NCBI RefSeq assembly: GCF_018986435.1
Contig: NZ_JAHMIN010000025.1
Location: 8,409-72,408, forward strand
Direction: 5' to 3'
DNA: 64,000 bases
Source: Hahella sp. HN01
Lineage (GTDB): Bacteria > Pseudomonadota > Gammaproteobacteria > Pseudomonadales > Oleiphilaceae
The notes below the pieces were generated by a model. It did not search any database. It worked only from the letters and a program-made list of their open reading frames with translations, and was not told the origin of the DNA. Within the stretch, counting starts at the first letter, position 1. Each line of letters opens with the position of its first letter. The position numbers and the translations under genes are program-made. Of this stretch, positions 41,719 through 51,361 are shown in pieces.

Positions 41719-44700
41719 TGGAAGTGTACGCCTTTCTGCGGGAAGTCGAACAAAGCGGCGTGCAGCTTTGGAATGATAACGGGCAACTGCGCTACCGGGC
41801 TCCGAAAAACGCCATGACGCCGGAGCTGGTCGCCCGTCTCAAGACCATGAAGGAGACCATTCTGCCCCTGCTGCCCAGGCAGCCTGCGCCGCCGCGATTG
41901 CAGGCGGTGGCTCCGCGCCGGGGCATTCCGCCGCGCGCCCCGGCTTACGCCAACAATGCGCCATTGACTCTGAATCAGATGGGACTCTGGTTCGTGATGG
42001 CCATGGCGGAGCCGCAGACCGGCCCAGTAGGCGATGCCGCCTACGATATACCTGGCGACGCCGCCTACAATATTCCCGAAGCGTTGCGCCTGGACGGCGT
42101 CATCGACGTCAGTCTGATGCGTCGCTGTCTGCAACGTATTGCGGACCGCCACGAAGCCCTGCGGGTCAGCTTTATTGAAGGGCCGGACGGGCCCCGTCAG
42201 CACATCGCCGAACAGGCGACCCTGTCGATGACCCAGGAGGACCTGAGCAGTCTGGAGCCCGGCGCGGCGGAGCGCGCCGCCGCCAGACTCGCGGATACGG
42301 AGGCCCTGGCCCCTTTCGATCTGGGACGCGCGCCCCTGGCCCGGGCGCGTCTGTTGAAACTGGGACCGCAGCGCCACGTGCTGCTGTTTACCCTGCATCA
42401 CATCATCGCCGACGGCTGGTCCAAGGGCATTCTCACTCGTGAGCTGATGACGCTTTACGCCGGTTCCGGCGAATTGCCGCCATTGTCCACCCAATACCCG
42501 GATTACGCCTGCTGGCAACAGCAAAGCTTCTTGCCAGCAGAGCTGCCCCGTCTGCGGGAATACTGGCTGCCGCGCCTGCAGAACCTGCCGCCGCCCCCTG
42601 ATCTGCCCTATGATCACCCGCGCCCCCGGCAACGCAGCTATCGCGGCGCCAGCCATTTCATCACCCTGTCCGCGGACCGGGGCGACGCCCTGCAGGCCCT
42701 GGCCAAGCGACAGGGGTGCAGCCTGTTCATGGCCCTGCTGGCGATTTTCAACATACTACTGCAACGCTACAGCGGCGCCAGCGATCTGGTGGTGGGCACC
42801 CAGGTGGCCAACCGGGAGCGTCCCGAGCTGGAAAACGTGGTGGGCTTCTTCGTCAATACCCTGGCGCTACGGGTCGACCTCAGCCGGGTCGCCAATTACA
42901 TCGAATTGCTGCAACAGTTGCGGGAAACCACCCTGGGCGCGTTCGCACATCAGGAAATGCCCTTCGATAAACTGGTGGAAGCATTGCAACCGGAGCGCCG
43001 CCCCGGCTACGAGCCCATCGCCCAGGTCATGTTCCTGTTGCAAAGCGCGCCCATGGAGAGCCTGCGACTGCCGCGCCTTACGATTGAATCCCTGCCGATC
43101 AACCGGGGCAGCGCCAAGTTCGATCTGTCGCTGCTGGTCACGGAGACCGATGGGGCCCTGCAATGCGAGTTTGAATACAGCCTCGACCTGTTTGAGTCAG
43201 GGACCATCGAGCGCATGGCCCGGTACTTCGCCACCCTGGTGGACAGCGTGATCATGGCGCCGCAAGCCGAGCTGGATCAGCTGACCATGATCGACGCCGA
43301 AGACCTGCGCCAGCTCCGCGCCTTCAACGAACACTGGCGCTCGCCGCCCGCCGCGGCGCGCCCGGTGGAGGAGCCCATTCTCGGAGACGACATCGTCAGT
43401 TGCTTTCGTCAGCAGGCGGTCCGCAATCCGCAGTTGACCGCCGTCATCGCCGACGACGGCGAGTTAAGTTACGCCGAGCTGGACCAACGCAGCGACGCGC
43501 TGGCGGCGCGCCTGCGCCATCAGGGCGCGTTGCCGGACCAACCGGTGGGTTTGTGCGTACAACCCAGCGTCAATCTGATCATCGGCATCCTCGGCATCCT
43601 GAAAAGCGGCGCCGGCTATATGCCCATGGACATCGCCCACCCCCGCGCCCGCCTGCACCATCAGATCCGCGACGCCAAGTTGAGCCTGATCGTGGTCGAC
43701 CAGGCCACACTGAACCCCGCCCGCTCCACCGTGGCGCCTTATCCCGCCGAGCTGATCTGCATTGAGCAGGCCCTGACCAAACCCGTGGCCGCGCCGACCA
43801 GCCCACTCGCCATACAACGCAGCCAACTGGCGTACATCATCTACACCTCCGGCTCCACCGGCGCCCCCAAAGGCAGTCAGGTGGAGCATCACAATGTGCT
43901 GAATCTGGTGGAAGGGCTGCGGGAGCTGGTTTATCAGAATTATCAGGAGCCGGTGTGCGTGGCGCTGCTGGCCAACCCCGTTTTCGACGCCTCGGTGCAA
44001 CAGATCTTCGCCGCTCTGCTGCTGGGACATAAACTGCTGATCGTGTCGCCGGAGAAGCGTCTGGAGCCCGCCCGTCTGGCCCAGTGTTTTCTGGATCACA
44101 ACGTGGCGGTGGCGGACTGCACGCCGAGCCTGCTGTCGATCATGACGGCGGACAGATTGCCGGCGACCCCCGGCTTGCGCCTGGACGCCCTGCTTACCGG
44201 CGGCGAGCCGCTGACGCGGGAGCTGGCGCAGTCGTTTTATCAGCAAAACCCCAGAGCCACGCTGTTCAACGTCTATGGTCCTACAGAGTGCACCGTGGAC
44301 GTGACCGCGCTGCGGGTTCCCCGGGACAATCCCTATCACTTTCCCATCGTTCCCATCGGGACGCCCCTGCCCAACGCGCAGGCATTCATTCTGGACAGGT
44401 TCTGTCAGCCGGTTCCTCTGGGCGCCCCCGGCCAGATATTCATCGGCGGCGACCCGGTCGGCCGCGGCTATTTGAATCAACCCGCCCTGACCCGGGAAAA
44501 ATTCTCCTATTACCCCGAAATTTCCGAACGCCGCCTGTACGCCACCGGCGACTGTGGACGCTGGCTTCCGGACGGGTCCATTCAATATCTCGGCCGCATG
44601 GATCAGCAGATCAAAATTCGCGGCCATCGGGTGGAGCCGGGAGAAATTGAGTCGCACTTACGTCAGCATCCCGCGCTGGCGGAAGCCGCGGCGATCGCCC

Positions 44701-46613
44701 TGGAAACCGAACCGGGACGCCACGAACTGGCGGCCTATCTCACCCTGCGGGAAGAGGCGCAGGCGCCCGCGGTGGAGGCGCTGCGCAGCTTTCTGCAGGA
44801 TCGCGTGCCGGACTATATGATTCCGACGCGCTGGTCGTTTCTGGAACAGATGCCGCTCACCGCCAGCAACAAGATCGACCGTCGCGCCCTGCCGCAATGC
44901 GAAGCTACCGCTCCTGACCATGAGAAGCGCCCGCGCCGCGCCTCTGAGGGCGCCAGAGAAACCGCGTTGGCGGAGGTCTGGGGCGGCGTGCTGAATGTCG
45001 CCGATATCAGCGCCCAGGACGACTACTTCGCCCTCGGCGGCGACTCCATCAAGGCGCTGCAGATCTCCGCGCGTCTGCGCCAGATCGGCTGGCGCATGGA
45101 AGTCAGACAGATTTTCGAATACCGCAGCATCGCCGAGCTGGCGCCGCAACTGCAGGCCATCGTAGAGACCGTCGCCCTCAACGCCGCGCCGGCGGAAGCG
45201 CCGCTGACGGCGATCCAGCGCTGGTTCTTCAATCACTTTGAAGGCCGTCACGACCATTACAATCAGGCGGTATTGCTGCGTCCGGCCCAGGCGCTGCAAA
45301 TAGAGCCGCTGCAGCGCAGTCTGGCCGCCCTGCTGCGCCGCCACGGCGCGCTGCAACTGGCCTTCCAGGGCGAGCCGGACCAGTTGCGTCAGGTGCGAGT
45401 GGAAGTGGACCCTGACAGCATACTGAGTGTCGTTGATCTGCATCCCTTGCCTGACCCCACAGATACCACAGCAGACCCGAACGCGGACCTCACGGCGCAA
45501 ATGGAAGCCCATATGGCGGACCTGCAGACCCGCTTCAACCTGCGCAAAGGCGGCCTCTTCAAAGCAGCGCTGTATCGCCTGGGCGACGGCGAGCAACGTC
45601 TGTTTATGACCGCCCATCACCTGATCATGGACGCGGTGTCCTGGCGCGTGCTGCTGGAAGACCTGACCCAGGCCTACGAACAGGCCGTCGACGGATCGGA
45701 GATTACCCTGACGCCAGTGACGGATTTCGCGCAATGGGCGCAGGCCGTCAACAGCGGCGCGCCGGTATTTTCCCAGAAAGAGCTGGATTACTGGCGGCGT
45801 CAGGAGAGCCTGCGCGCCAGTCAGCCAACGCCTGCGCGCCTGCAACGCCGTGACGCGGCCTACCACTACGTGGAAAGCCATCTTGACGGCGGCGCCACCG
45901 AACAATGGCTGCGCGACGCCAATCAAGGCTACCGCACCCGGGGAGACGAACTGCTCATCACCGCTCTCCTGCGGGCGCTGATGCGACAAGAGCTGGCGGC
46001 GCCCAGCCTGTTGCTGGAAGGACATGGCCGCGAAGACCTGGGCACCGGTCTCGATATCTCGCGCACCCTGGGCTGGTTCACCAGTCTGTACCCCCTCGCC
46101 TTCGCGATTAACGCTGAAGACGAGATCGACCGCCAGATCAAGGTGGTGAAAGAGACCTTGCGCAGCGCGCCGCAACAGGGGGCGGGCTACGGCATCCTCC
46201 GCTACATGCGCGACCAGAAGAATATCGACAGCGACGACGCCATCGCCTTTGCGCCCTTGCCTGCGGTGGCGTTCAACTATCTCGGCCAGTTCGACCGCAC
46301 TTTCACCGGCGACCTGTTCCAGCTGGCGGAAGAAAACGCCGGACCAACACGGGACCCGCAGGCGCTGAACCTGCAGGCGCTGGAAGTGGTGGCGCTGGTG
46401 CTGGACGGTTGCCTGCAGTTGCGTCTGACCGGCTGCGCCGGCTGTTTCAGCGCCGGCGATCTGGTGAAGTTCGCGGAAGCGCTGATGGACGATCTGCGCC
46501 GCATCATCCGCCACGCCGCCGGCAAAACCGAAGCGGAGCTGACCCCGGCGGACATTGATTATGACGGCTTCAACCTGGAGGAACTGGATGAGTTCATAGA
46601 CCGGTTGAGTTAA
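41718..46613 (+). CDS. NRPS module C-A(Gln)-PCP-E
   Basis: 1631 residues from the ATG at 41718 (AAGGGG 8 nt upstream; one base shared with the previous stop). A TubC-type docking domain occupies about 1-58. C domain with HHIIADG from 227. A domain pocket from Asp757 reads D-A-Q-D-L-G-V-V-D-K, the glutamine code. PCP Ser1110 is in GGDSI, the form usual before epimerases. E domain about 1155-1580 with HHLIMDAVSWR from 1300, EGHGRE, GWFTSLYP and FNYLGQFD, so D-Gln is expected. The C-terminus (FNLEELDEFIDRLS) resembles a COM donor matched to the next protein's start. An eight-residue duplication (GDAAYDIP/GDAAYNIP) lies at the front of the C domain. Confidence 0.95.
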   Translation: MEVYAFLREVEQSGVQLWNDNGQLRYRAPKNAMTPELVARLKTMKETILPLLPRQPAPPRLQAVAPRRGIPPRAPAYANNAPLTLNQMGLWFVMAMAEPQTGPVGDAAYDIPGDAAYNIPEALRLDGVIDVSLMRRCLQRIADRHEALRVSFIEGPDGPRQHIAEQATLSMTQEDLSSLEPGAAERAAARLADTEALAPFDLGRAPLARARLLKLGPQRHVLLFTLHHIIADGWSKGILTRELMTLYAGSGELPPLSTQYPDYACWQQQSFLPAELPRLREYWLPRLQNLPPPPDLPYDHPRPRQRSYRGASHFITLSADRGDALQALAKRQGCSLFMALLAIFNILLQRYSGASDLVVGTQVANRERPELENVVGFFVNTLALRVDLSRVANYIELLQQLRETTLGAFAHQEMPFDKLVEALQPERRPGYEPIAQVMFLLQSAPMESLRLPRLTIESLPINRGSAKFDLSLLVTETDGALQCEFEYSLDLFESGTIERMARYFATLVDSVIMAPQAELDQLTMIDAEDLRQLRAFNEHWRSPPAAARPVEEPILGDDIVSCFRQQAVRNPQLTAVIADDGELSYAELDQRSDALAARLRHQGALPDQPVGLCVQPSVNLIIGILGILKSGAGYMPMDIAHPRARLHHQIRDAKLSLIVVDQATLNPARSTVAPYPAELICIEQALTKPVAAPTSPLAIQRSQLAYIIYTSGSTGAPKGSQVEHHNVLNLVEGLRELVYQNYQEPVCVALLANPVFDASVQQIFAALLLGHKLLIVSPEKRLEPARLAQCFLDHNVAVADCTPSLLSIMTADRLPATPGLRLDALLTGGEPLTRELAQSFYQQNPRATLFNVYGPTECTVDVTALRVPRDNPYHFPIVPIGTPLPNAQAFILDRFCQPVPLGAPGQIFIGGDPVGRGYLNQPALTREKFSYYPEISERRLYATGDCGRWLPDGSIQYLGRMDQQIKIRGHRVEPGEIESHLRQHPALAEAAAIALETEPGRHELAAYLTLREEAQAPAVEALRSFLQDRVPDYMIPTRWSFLEQMPLTASNKIDRRALPQCEATAPDHEKRPRRASEGARETALAEVWGGVLNVADISAQDDYFALGGDSIKALQISARLRQIGWRMEVRQIFEYRSIAELAPQLQAIVETVALNAAPAEAPLTAIQRWFFNHFEGRHDHYNQAVLLRPAQALQIEPLQRSLAALLRRHGALQLAFQGEPDQLRQVRVEVDPDSILSVVDLHPLPDPTDTTADPNADLTAQMEAHMADLQTRFNLRKGGLFKAALYRLGDGEQRLFMTAHHLIMDAVSWRVLLEDLTQAYEQAVDGSEITLTPVTDFAQWAQAVNSGAPVFSQKELDYWRRQESLRASQPTPARLQRRDAAYHYVESHLDGGATEQWLRDANQGYRTRGDELLITALLRALMRQELAAPSLLLEGHGREDLGTGLDISRTLGWFTSLYPLAFAINAEDEIDRQIKVVKETLRSAPQQGAGYGILRYMRDQKNIDSDDAIAFAPLPAVAFNYLGQFDRTFTGDLFQLAEENAGPTRDPQALNLQALEVVALVLDGCLQLRLTGCAGCFSAGDLVKFAEALMDDLRRIIRHAAGKTEAELTPADIDYDGFNLEELDEFIDRLS

Positions 46614-46647
46614 CCCGTTCCGCTCGTATGGGAAGACGTGCGGGAAA

Positions 46648-46687
46648 ACGCCTTCAGCGGTCGCAAAGTCCGCGCCGCTGAAGGCGT
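46648..46687 (+). promoter_or_regulatory. 13-bp perfect mRNA hairpin between two synthetase genes
   Basis: ACGCCTTCAGCGG (46648-46660) and CCGCTGAAGGCGT (46675-46687) around a 14-nt loop. It lies in the 116-bp gap between the two Gln-epimerase modules, the longest gap between synthetase genes. No T-run follows, so a processing, stabilising or attenuating role is more likely than termination. A 17-codon Arg-rich frame (46628-46681) runs into it. Confidence 0.6.
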
Positions 46688-46729
46688 CAGATCCAGAAGT
46701 CCCTGAACAACAAGAATCGGACAAGGACC

Positions 46730-49700
46730 ATGACAGTTACCAAGAAGGACATCAAGAACATCTACCCCCTGACGCCGGTGCAGGAAGGCATGCTGTTTCA
46801 TGCGCTGCTGGAGCCCGAATCCAGCGCCTATTTCCAGCAGACCGCCTGGCGGCTGCGGGGCGAACTGGACGCAGACGCCTTTGAACAGGCCTGGCGTCTG
46901 CTGGCGCAGCGCCACGATCTGCTGCGCACCCTGTTTTCCCATCAGCAGAGCGACCAGCCCCTGCAAATCGTGCTGCATCAGCTGCCTCCGCACATCGAGC
47001 GCCAGGACCTGCGCCATATCGACTCCCTGCGCGCTGACGCCTATTGCCGCCATTTTCGCGACAACGAACGCCGTCAGGGTTTCGACCTGACCCAGGGGCC
47101 GTTGTGGCGCATCAGCCTGCTGCGCCTGGAAGATAATCTATGGGAAGTGGTGTGGAGCCATCATCACATCCTGCTGGACGGATGGTCCTATGGATTACTG
47201 CTGAGCGAACTGCTTGCGACCTATCGCAGCCTGTGTAAGGACGAGGACGCTGAGGCGCAGCTCAACCTCACGCCGACGCCCCCGTTCAGCCGATATGCGC
47301 GCTGGCTGGCGGCCCAGGATCAGGACGCCTCGGCGCAATACTGGCGGACCTACATGGAAGGCTTCACAGAGCCAACGGAGCCGCCGTTTCGCAAATACCA
47401 CGCGGACGCCCAGCCGGAAAGCGCCGAACTGAGCTTCCAGTTGAGCCGGGGCCAGACCGAGCGCCTGCAAAGCCTGTGCGCGCAACATGGGATTACCCTC
47501 AACGCCCTGTTGCAGGCGACCGTGGCGACCCTGCTGGCGCGTTGCTGCGATCAGGAAGACGTGGCCTTCGGAACCGTGGTGTCCGGCCGGCCGGCGGATC
47601 TGGCGGGCGTGGAAAACATGGTGGGGCCTTTTATCAACACCGTCCCCTGCCGGATTCGTGTCGCTCCCGATTACAGCCTGCTGCAACTGGCGCAGACGCT
47701 GCAGCAGCGTCATCTGGCGTCCGCCCCCCATCACTACTATCCCCTGGCTAAAATTCAGGCCGCCGCCGGTTTCGCCGGTCAGGATCAGGGCCTGTTCAAT
47801 CTGGTGATGGCGGTGGAGAACTATCCGGTGGATGCCCTGGTGAAACGGGCCGCCGATCAGTCCGACCTGGGTTTCACCGTGGAGGACGTGTTCAGCTTCG
47901 AAAAAACCCATTACGACTTCGACCTGCAATTCATGCCCGGGGAGCGCCTGCAAGGCAAACTGATCTACAACCGCAGTCGCTACGAACCCGCTTACGTGGA
48001 GTCTATTCCACTTATATTTCAGACTATTATCGAATCTTTCTGCAGTAATATCGAGGTTAAGATCGCCGCCATCCCCCTGCTTTCCGAAGCCAGTCTGGAG
48101 CTGCTGCGGGACGTTTGCGAGGGGCTGTCCTGGCGGCCGGACAGCGACACCCTGATTGACCGTTTCCTGCGTCAGGCCCAGGCCTCGCCTCAGCGCATTG
48201 CGGTCAGCGACAGCGACAGCGACGCGCAACTGAGTTATGAAGCCCTGCGCGAAGCCGCCAACCGACTCGCGCGCCGCCTGGCGGAACAGAACGTCGCCGA
48301 CGACGAGCCCGTCGGCCTGTGCACCAGCCGCTCCGTTAATCTGGCGGTGGGGGCTCTGGGAATACTGAGCGCCGGCGGGGCTTATCTGCCTCTGGATATC
48401 GCGCAGCCGGAAGCGCGTCTGCGCCAGCAAATCGTCGACAGCGGCTTGCGCGTCATCGTGGCGGATAACGCCACCCTGGCGGCGCTACGGGACATTGACG
48501 CCGGCGCCCCCGTGCAGATCCTTGCGCTGCCGGATGCGGACCAGCATCTGGAAGCCGCGCCGGAATTGGAGCTGCAACGGACCCTGCGTCCCGACCAGCT
48601 CGCCTATGTGATTTACACGTCTGGCTCCACCGGCGTCCCCAAAGGCGTCGCCGTCGAACATCGCAACGTGGTCAACCTCAACGACGCGCTCTGGGATATC
48701 GCCTACCGCCGTTACAGCCGCCCCGTCAACGTGGCGCTGCTGGCCAACGCCGTGTTCGACGCCAGCGTGCAACAGCTGTTTCCCGCCCTGCTGCACGGAC
48801 ACAGACTGCTGGTGGTGGATCAGGACACGCGGCAGGACGCCGCCCGTCTCACCGACCTGTTCATCCAGCAGCGCATCACGCTCAGCGACTGCACGCCCAC
48901 CTTACTGGCGCTGTGGCTGCCGGAGCTGGCGCGGCGCAGCGACGAACTGGCGCTGGACACTCTGCTGGTGGGCGGCGAGGCCCTGCCCAGCGCGTTGGCG
49001 CAGGCCGTTGGCGAGGCCCTGCCCGCCGTACGCCTGATCAACGTTTATGGGCCGACCGAATGCTGCGTGGACGCCACCGCCTACGTCATCGACAGCAAGC
49101 GCCTGCCGCATTCACCTTATGTTCCCATCGGCCAGCCCCTGCGCAATACCCGCACCTGGGTGCTGGATCGCCATGGCGCGCCGGTCCCGGCGGGGGTTCC
49201 CGGCGAAATTGTTCTGGCTGGCGCAGGGGTCAGCCGAGGGTATTTGAACCGGCCGGAGCTGAACGGAGAGAAGTTCGTCTTCCTCGCTTCTCCCTGTTCC
49301 GCTTCCGGTGCGGTTCGCTTTTACAAAAGCGGCGACCGCGGTCGCTGGACCATGGACGGCGCGCTGGAGTTCCTGGGACGCATGGACGATCAGGTGAAAG
49401 TGCGCGGCCATCGTATCGAATTAGGAGATGTGGAGTCCCATCTGCGCAGCCATCCCGATGTAGAGCAGGCGGCGGCATTGCTCGTCGCCCCTGACTCGGA
49501 GAATACAGCCGCCAGCGCTGAGCTAATCGCTTACATTGTTTTAAAACAAGAAGTTGGCGCAGATACTTTAAGAAGATACTTACAAGAACGTTTGCCGAAA
49601 TACATGCTGCCCAGCGGCTATGTCGCCCTGGACGCGCTGCCCCTGAACGCCAGCGGCAAGCTGGATCGCAAGGCGCTGGCGTCGCTGCGGCAAGGCGAGC

Positions 49701-51361
49701 GCCTCGGCGTGACCACCGCCTTCACCGCGCCGCAAAGTCCCCTGGAAACGCTGCTGGCGCATCTGTGGAGCGAGATTCTGGGACGGGATCAGGTCGGCGC
49801 CAACGACAACTATTTCGCCCTGGGGGGCGACTCCATCAAAGCCATCCAACTGGCGTCCCGGCTGCATCGGGAAGGCTGGAAAATAGCCATCAAAGATCTT
49901 TTCGCCAATCCGACCATCGCGGCGCTGGCGCCCTGGGTCACGCCGCTGGAGCAACGCCAGGATCAGGATTGGGCGGCTCCGCAAGGCCCGGTTCCCCTCA
50001 CCCCGGCGCAGAGTCGCTTCTTCCGGGAACATAGCGAGAATCCGCGCCGCTTCAATCACGCGCTCCTGCTGCGCAGCGAGCAGCCTTTGTCCGCCTCGGC
50101 GCTACAGGCGGCCCTGGACGGGATTTACGCCACCCACGAATCCCTGCGTCTGCGCTTCTTACGGGACGACGACAACCGCTGGATGCAGGAAGCCCTGCCC
50201 CTGGACGAGGCGCCAGGAGTGCGACTACGGGACATCGATCTCAGGGACAGCAAAGACCTTCCCTCTGCGTTGATTCAGGAGGGCGAAAAGCTGCATGCCG
50301 CGATGTACCCGGAAAACGGACGCCTGTTCGCCGCCGCGCTGTTGCGCCGCCCGGACGGCGACCGATTGCTGCTGGCGGCGCACCATCTGGCGGTGGACGG
50401 CGTGACCTGGCGCATTCTGCTGGATGACCTGCTGCAAGGCTACGCCCAGGCTTGCGACGGCCAGTCCGTGAACTTGCCGGAAGCCCCCGGCTTTACGCGC
50501 TGTGCGGCGCAACTGGCCCGTTTCGGCGGCAGCCGCGAACTGCAGGCGGACATCCCCTATTGGGCGGCGCTGGAGGAAACCCATGATCTCGACGCCTCCG
50601 ATAGCGAACCTTGTCGCTATGGCGACGCCCTGACTCTGACCCGGGAATTAGACCCGGAGCTGACCCAGGCGCTGCTGACCGCCGCCAATCAGGCTTACAA
50701 CACTACGCCGGAAGACCTGCTGCTGACCGCCCTGGCCCGCGCCATGGCGCTCACCGACAGCGCGGCGGTCAATCTGTGCCTGTTGATGGAGAGCCACGGC
50801 CGCGACCTGCTGGAGACGGATCTGGACCTGTCCCGCTGCGCCGGCTGGTTCACCAGTCTGTGGCCGCTGTCCCTGACCTTGCCCGGCGACCGAGAACTGG
50901 CCTATCAGATCAAATCGGTGAAAGAGAGCCTGCGCCGCGTTCCCCGCAAGGGCGCGGGCTACTCCCTGCTGCAGGAATTCGGCGGCGACGCCGCCGCGGC
51001 GTTGCGCTTCAACCTGCAACCGCAGATCAGCTTCAACTACCTGGGACAGCTCGACGCGCCTCTCGCTGACGCCAGCCTGCGCTTCAGTGATGAGCCCAGC
51101 GGCGACTGCGTTCCACCCGAAGCGCCGCGTCCCTGCGCCCTGGAGATCAGCGCCATGGCCCTGGGCGGACGCCTGCGCCTGCAGCTTTGCATTGATCGGG
51201 CGCGGCCTCTGCTGGACGCCGATGTCCTGCTGACCCGCTGGAGCGAACAATTAGCGCATTTGGCTGAACACTGCCTGGGCTGCGCGGGAGCTACCGTCAC
51301 GCCCTCGGATTTGACCTATTCTGATATCAGCCTGGATGAGCTGGAAGGAATCATTTCATGA
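46730..51361 (+). CDS. NRPS module C-A(Gln)-PCP-E
   Basis: 1543 residues. The start (KKDIKNIYPLTPVQEGMLF) is a typical COM acceptor plus C-domain entry, matching the epimerase-ended protein upstream; the C domain (HHILLDG from 145) should therefore be of DCL type. A domain pocket from Asp677: D-A-Q-D-L-G-V-V-D-K, glutamine. PCP Ser1035 in GGDSI. E domain about 1085-1510 with HHLAVDGVTWR from 1218, ESHGRD, GWFTSLWP and FNYLGQLD, giving a second D-Gln. The C-terminus (SLDELEGIIS) is COM-donor-like. AT-rich, rare-codon patches occur near 48010 and 49520-49590. The stop overlaps the next start (ATGA). Confidence 0.95.
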   Translation: MTVTKKDIKNIYPLTPVQEGMLFHALLEPESSAYFQQTAWRLRGELDADAFEQAWRLLAQRHDLLRTLFSHQQSDQPLQIVLHQLPPHIERQDLRHIDSLRADAYCRHFRDNERRQGFDLTQGPLWRISLLRLEDNLWEVVWSHHHILLDGWSYGLLLSELLATYRSLCKDEDAEAQLNLTPTPPFSRYARWLAAQDQDASAQYWRTYMEGFTEPTEPPFRKYHADAQPESAELSFQLSRGQTERLQSLCAQHGITLNALLQATVATLLARCCDQEDVAFGTVVSGRPADLAGVENMVGPFINTVPCRIRVAPDYSLLQLAQTLQQRHLASAPHHYYPLAKIQAAAGFAGQDQGLFNLVMAVENYPVDALVKRAADQSDLGFTVEDVFSFEKTHYDFDLQFMPGERLQGKLIYNRSRYEPAYVESIPLIFQTIIESFCSNIEVKIAAIPLLSEASLELLRDVCEGLSWRPDSDTLIDRFLRQAQASPQRIAVSDSDSDAQLSYEALREAANRLARRLAEQNVADDEPVGLCTSRSVNLAVGALGILSAGGAYLPLDIAQPEARLRQQIVDSGLRVIVADNATLAALRDIDAGAPVQILALPDADQHLEAAPELELQRTLRPDQLAYVIYTSGSTGVPKGVAVEHRNVVNLNDALWDIAYRRYSRPVNVALLANAVFDASVQQLFPALLHGHRLLVVDQDTRQDAARLTDLFIQQRITLSDCTPTLLALWLPELARRSDELALDTLLVGGEALPSALAQAVGEALPAVRLINVYGPTECCVDATAYVIDSKRLPHSPYVPIGQPLRNTRTWVLDRHGAPVPAGVPGEIVLAGAGVSRGYLNRPELNGEKFVFLASPCSASGAVRFYKSGDRGRWTMDGALEFLGRMDDQVKVRGHRIELGDVESHLRSHPDVEQAAALLVAPDSENTAASAELIAYIVLKQEVGADTLRRYLQERLPKYMLPSGYVALDALPLNASGKLDRKALASLRQGERLGVTTAFTAPQSPLETLLAHLWSEILGRDQVGANDNYFALGGDSIKAIQLASRLHREGWKIAIKDLFANPTIAALAPWVTPLEQRQDQDWAAPQGPVPLTPAQSRFFREHSENPRRFNHALLLRSEQPLSASALQAALDGIYATHESLRLRFLRDDDNRWMQEALPLDEAPGVRLRDIDLRDSKDLPSALIQEGEKLHAAMYPENGRLFAAALLRRPDGDRLLLAAHHLAVDGVTWRILLDDLLQGYAQACDGQSVNLPEAPGFTRCAAQLARFGGSRELQADIPYWAALEETHDLDASDSEPCRYGDALTLTRELDPELTQALLTAANQAYNTTPEDLLLTALARAMALTDSAAVNLCLLMESHGRDLLETDLDLSRCAGWFTSLWPLSLTLPGDRELAYQIKSVKESLRRVPRKGAGYSLLQEFGGDAAAALRFNLQPQISFNYLGQLDAPLADASLRFSDEPSGDCVPPEAPRPCALEISAMALGGRLRLQLCIDRARPLLDADVLLTRWSEQLAHLAEHCLGCAGATVTPSDLTYSDISLDELEGIIS

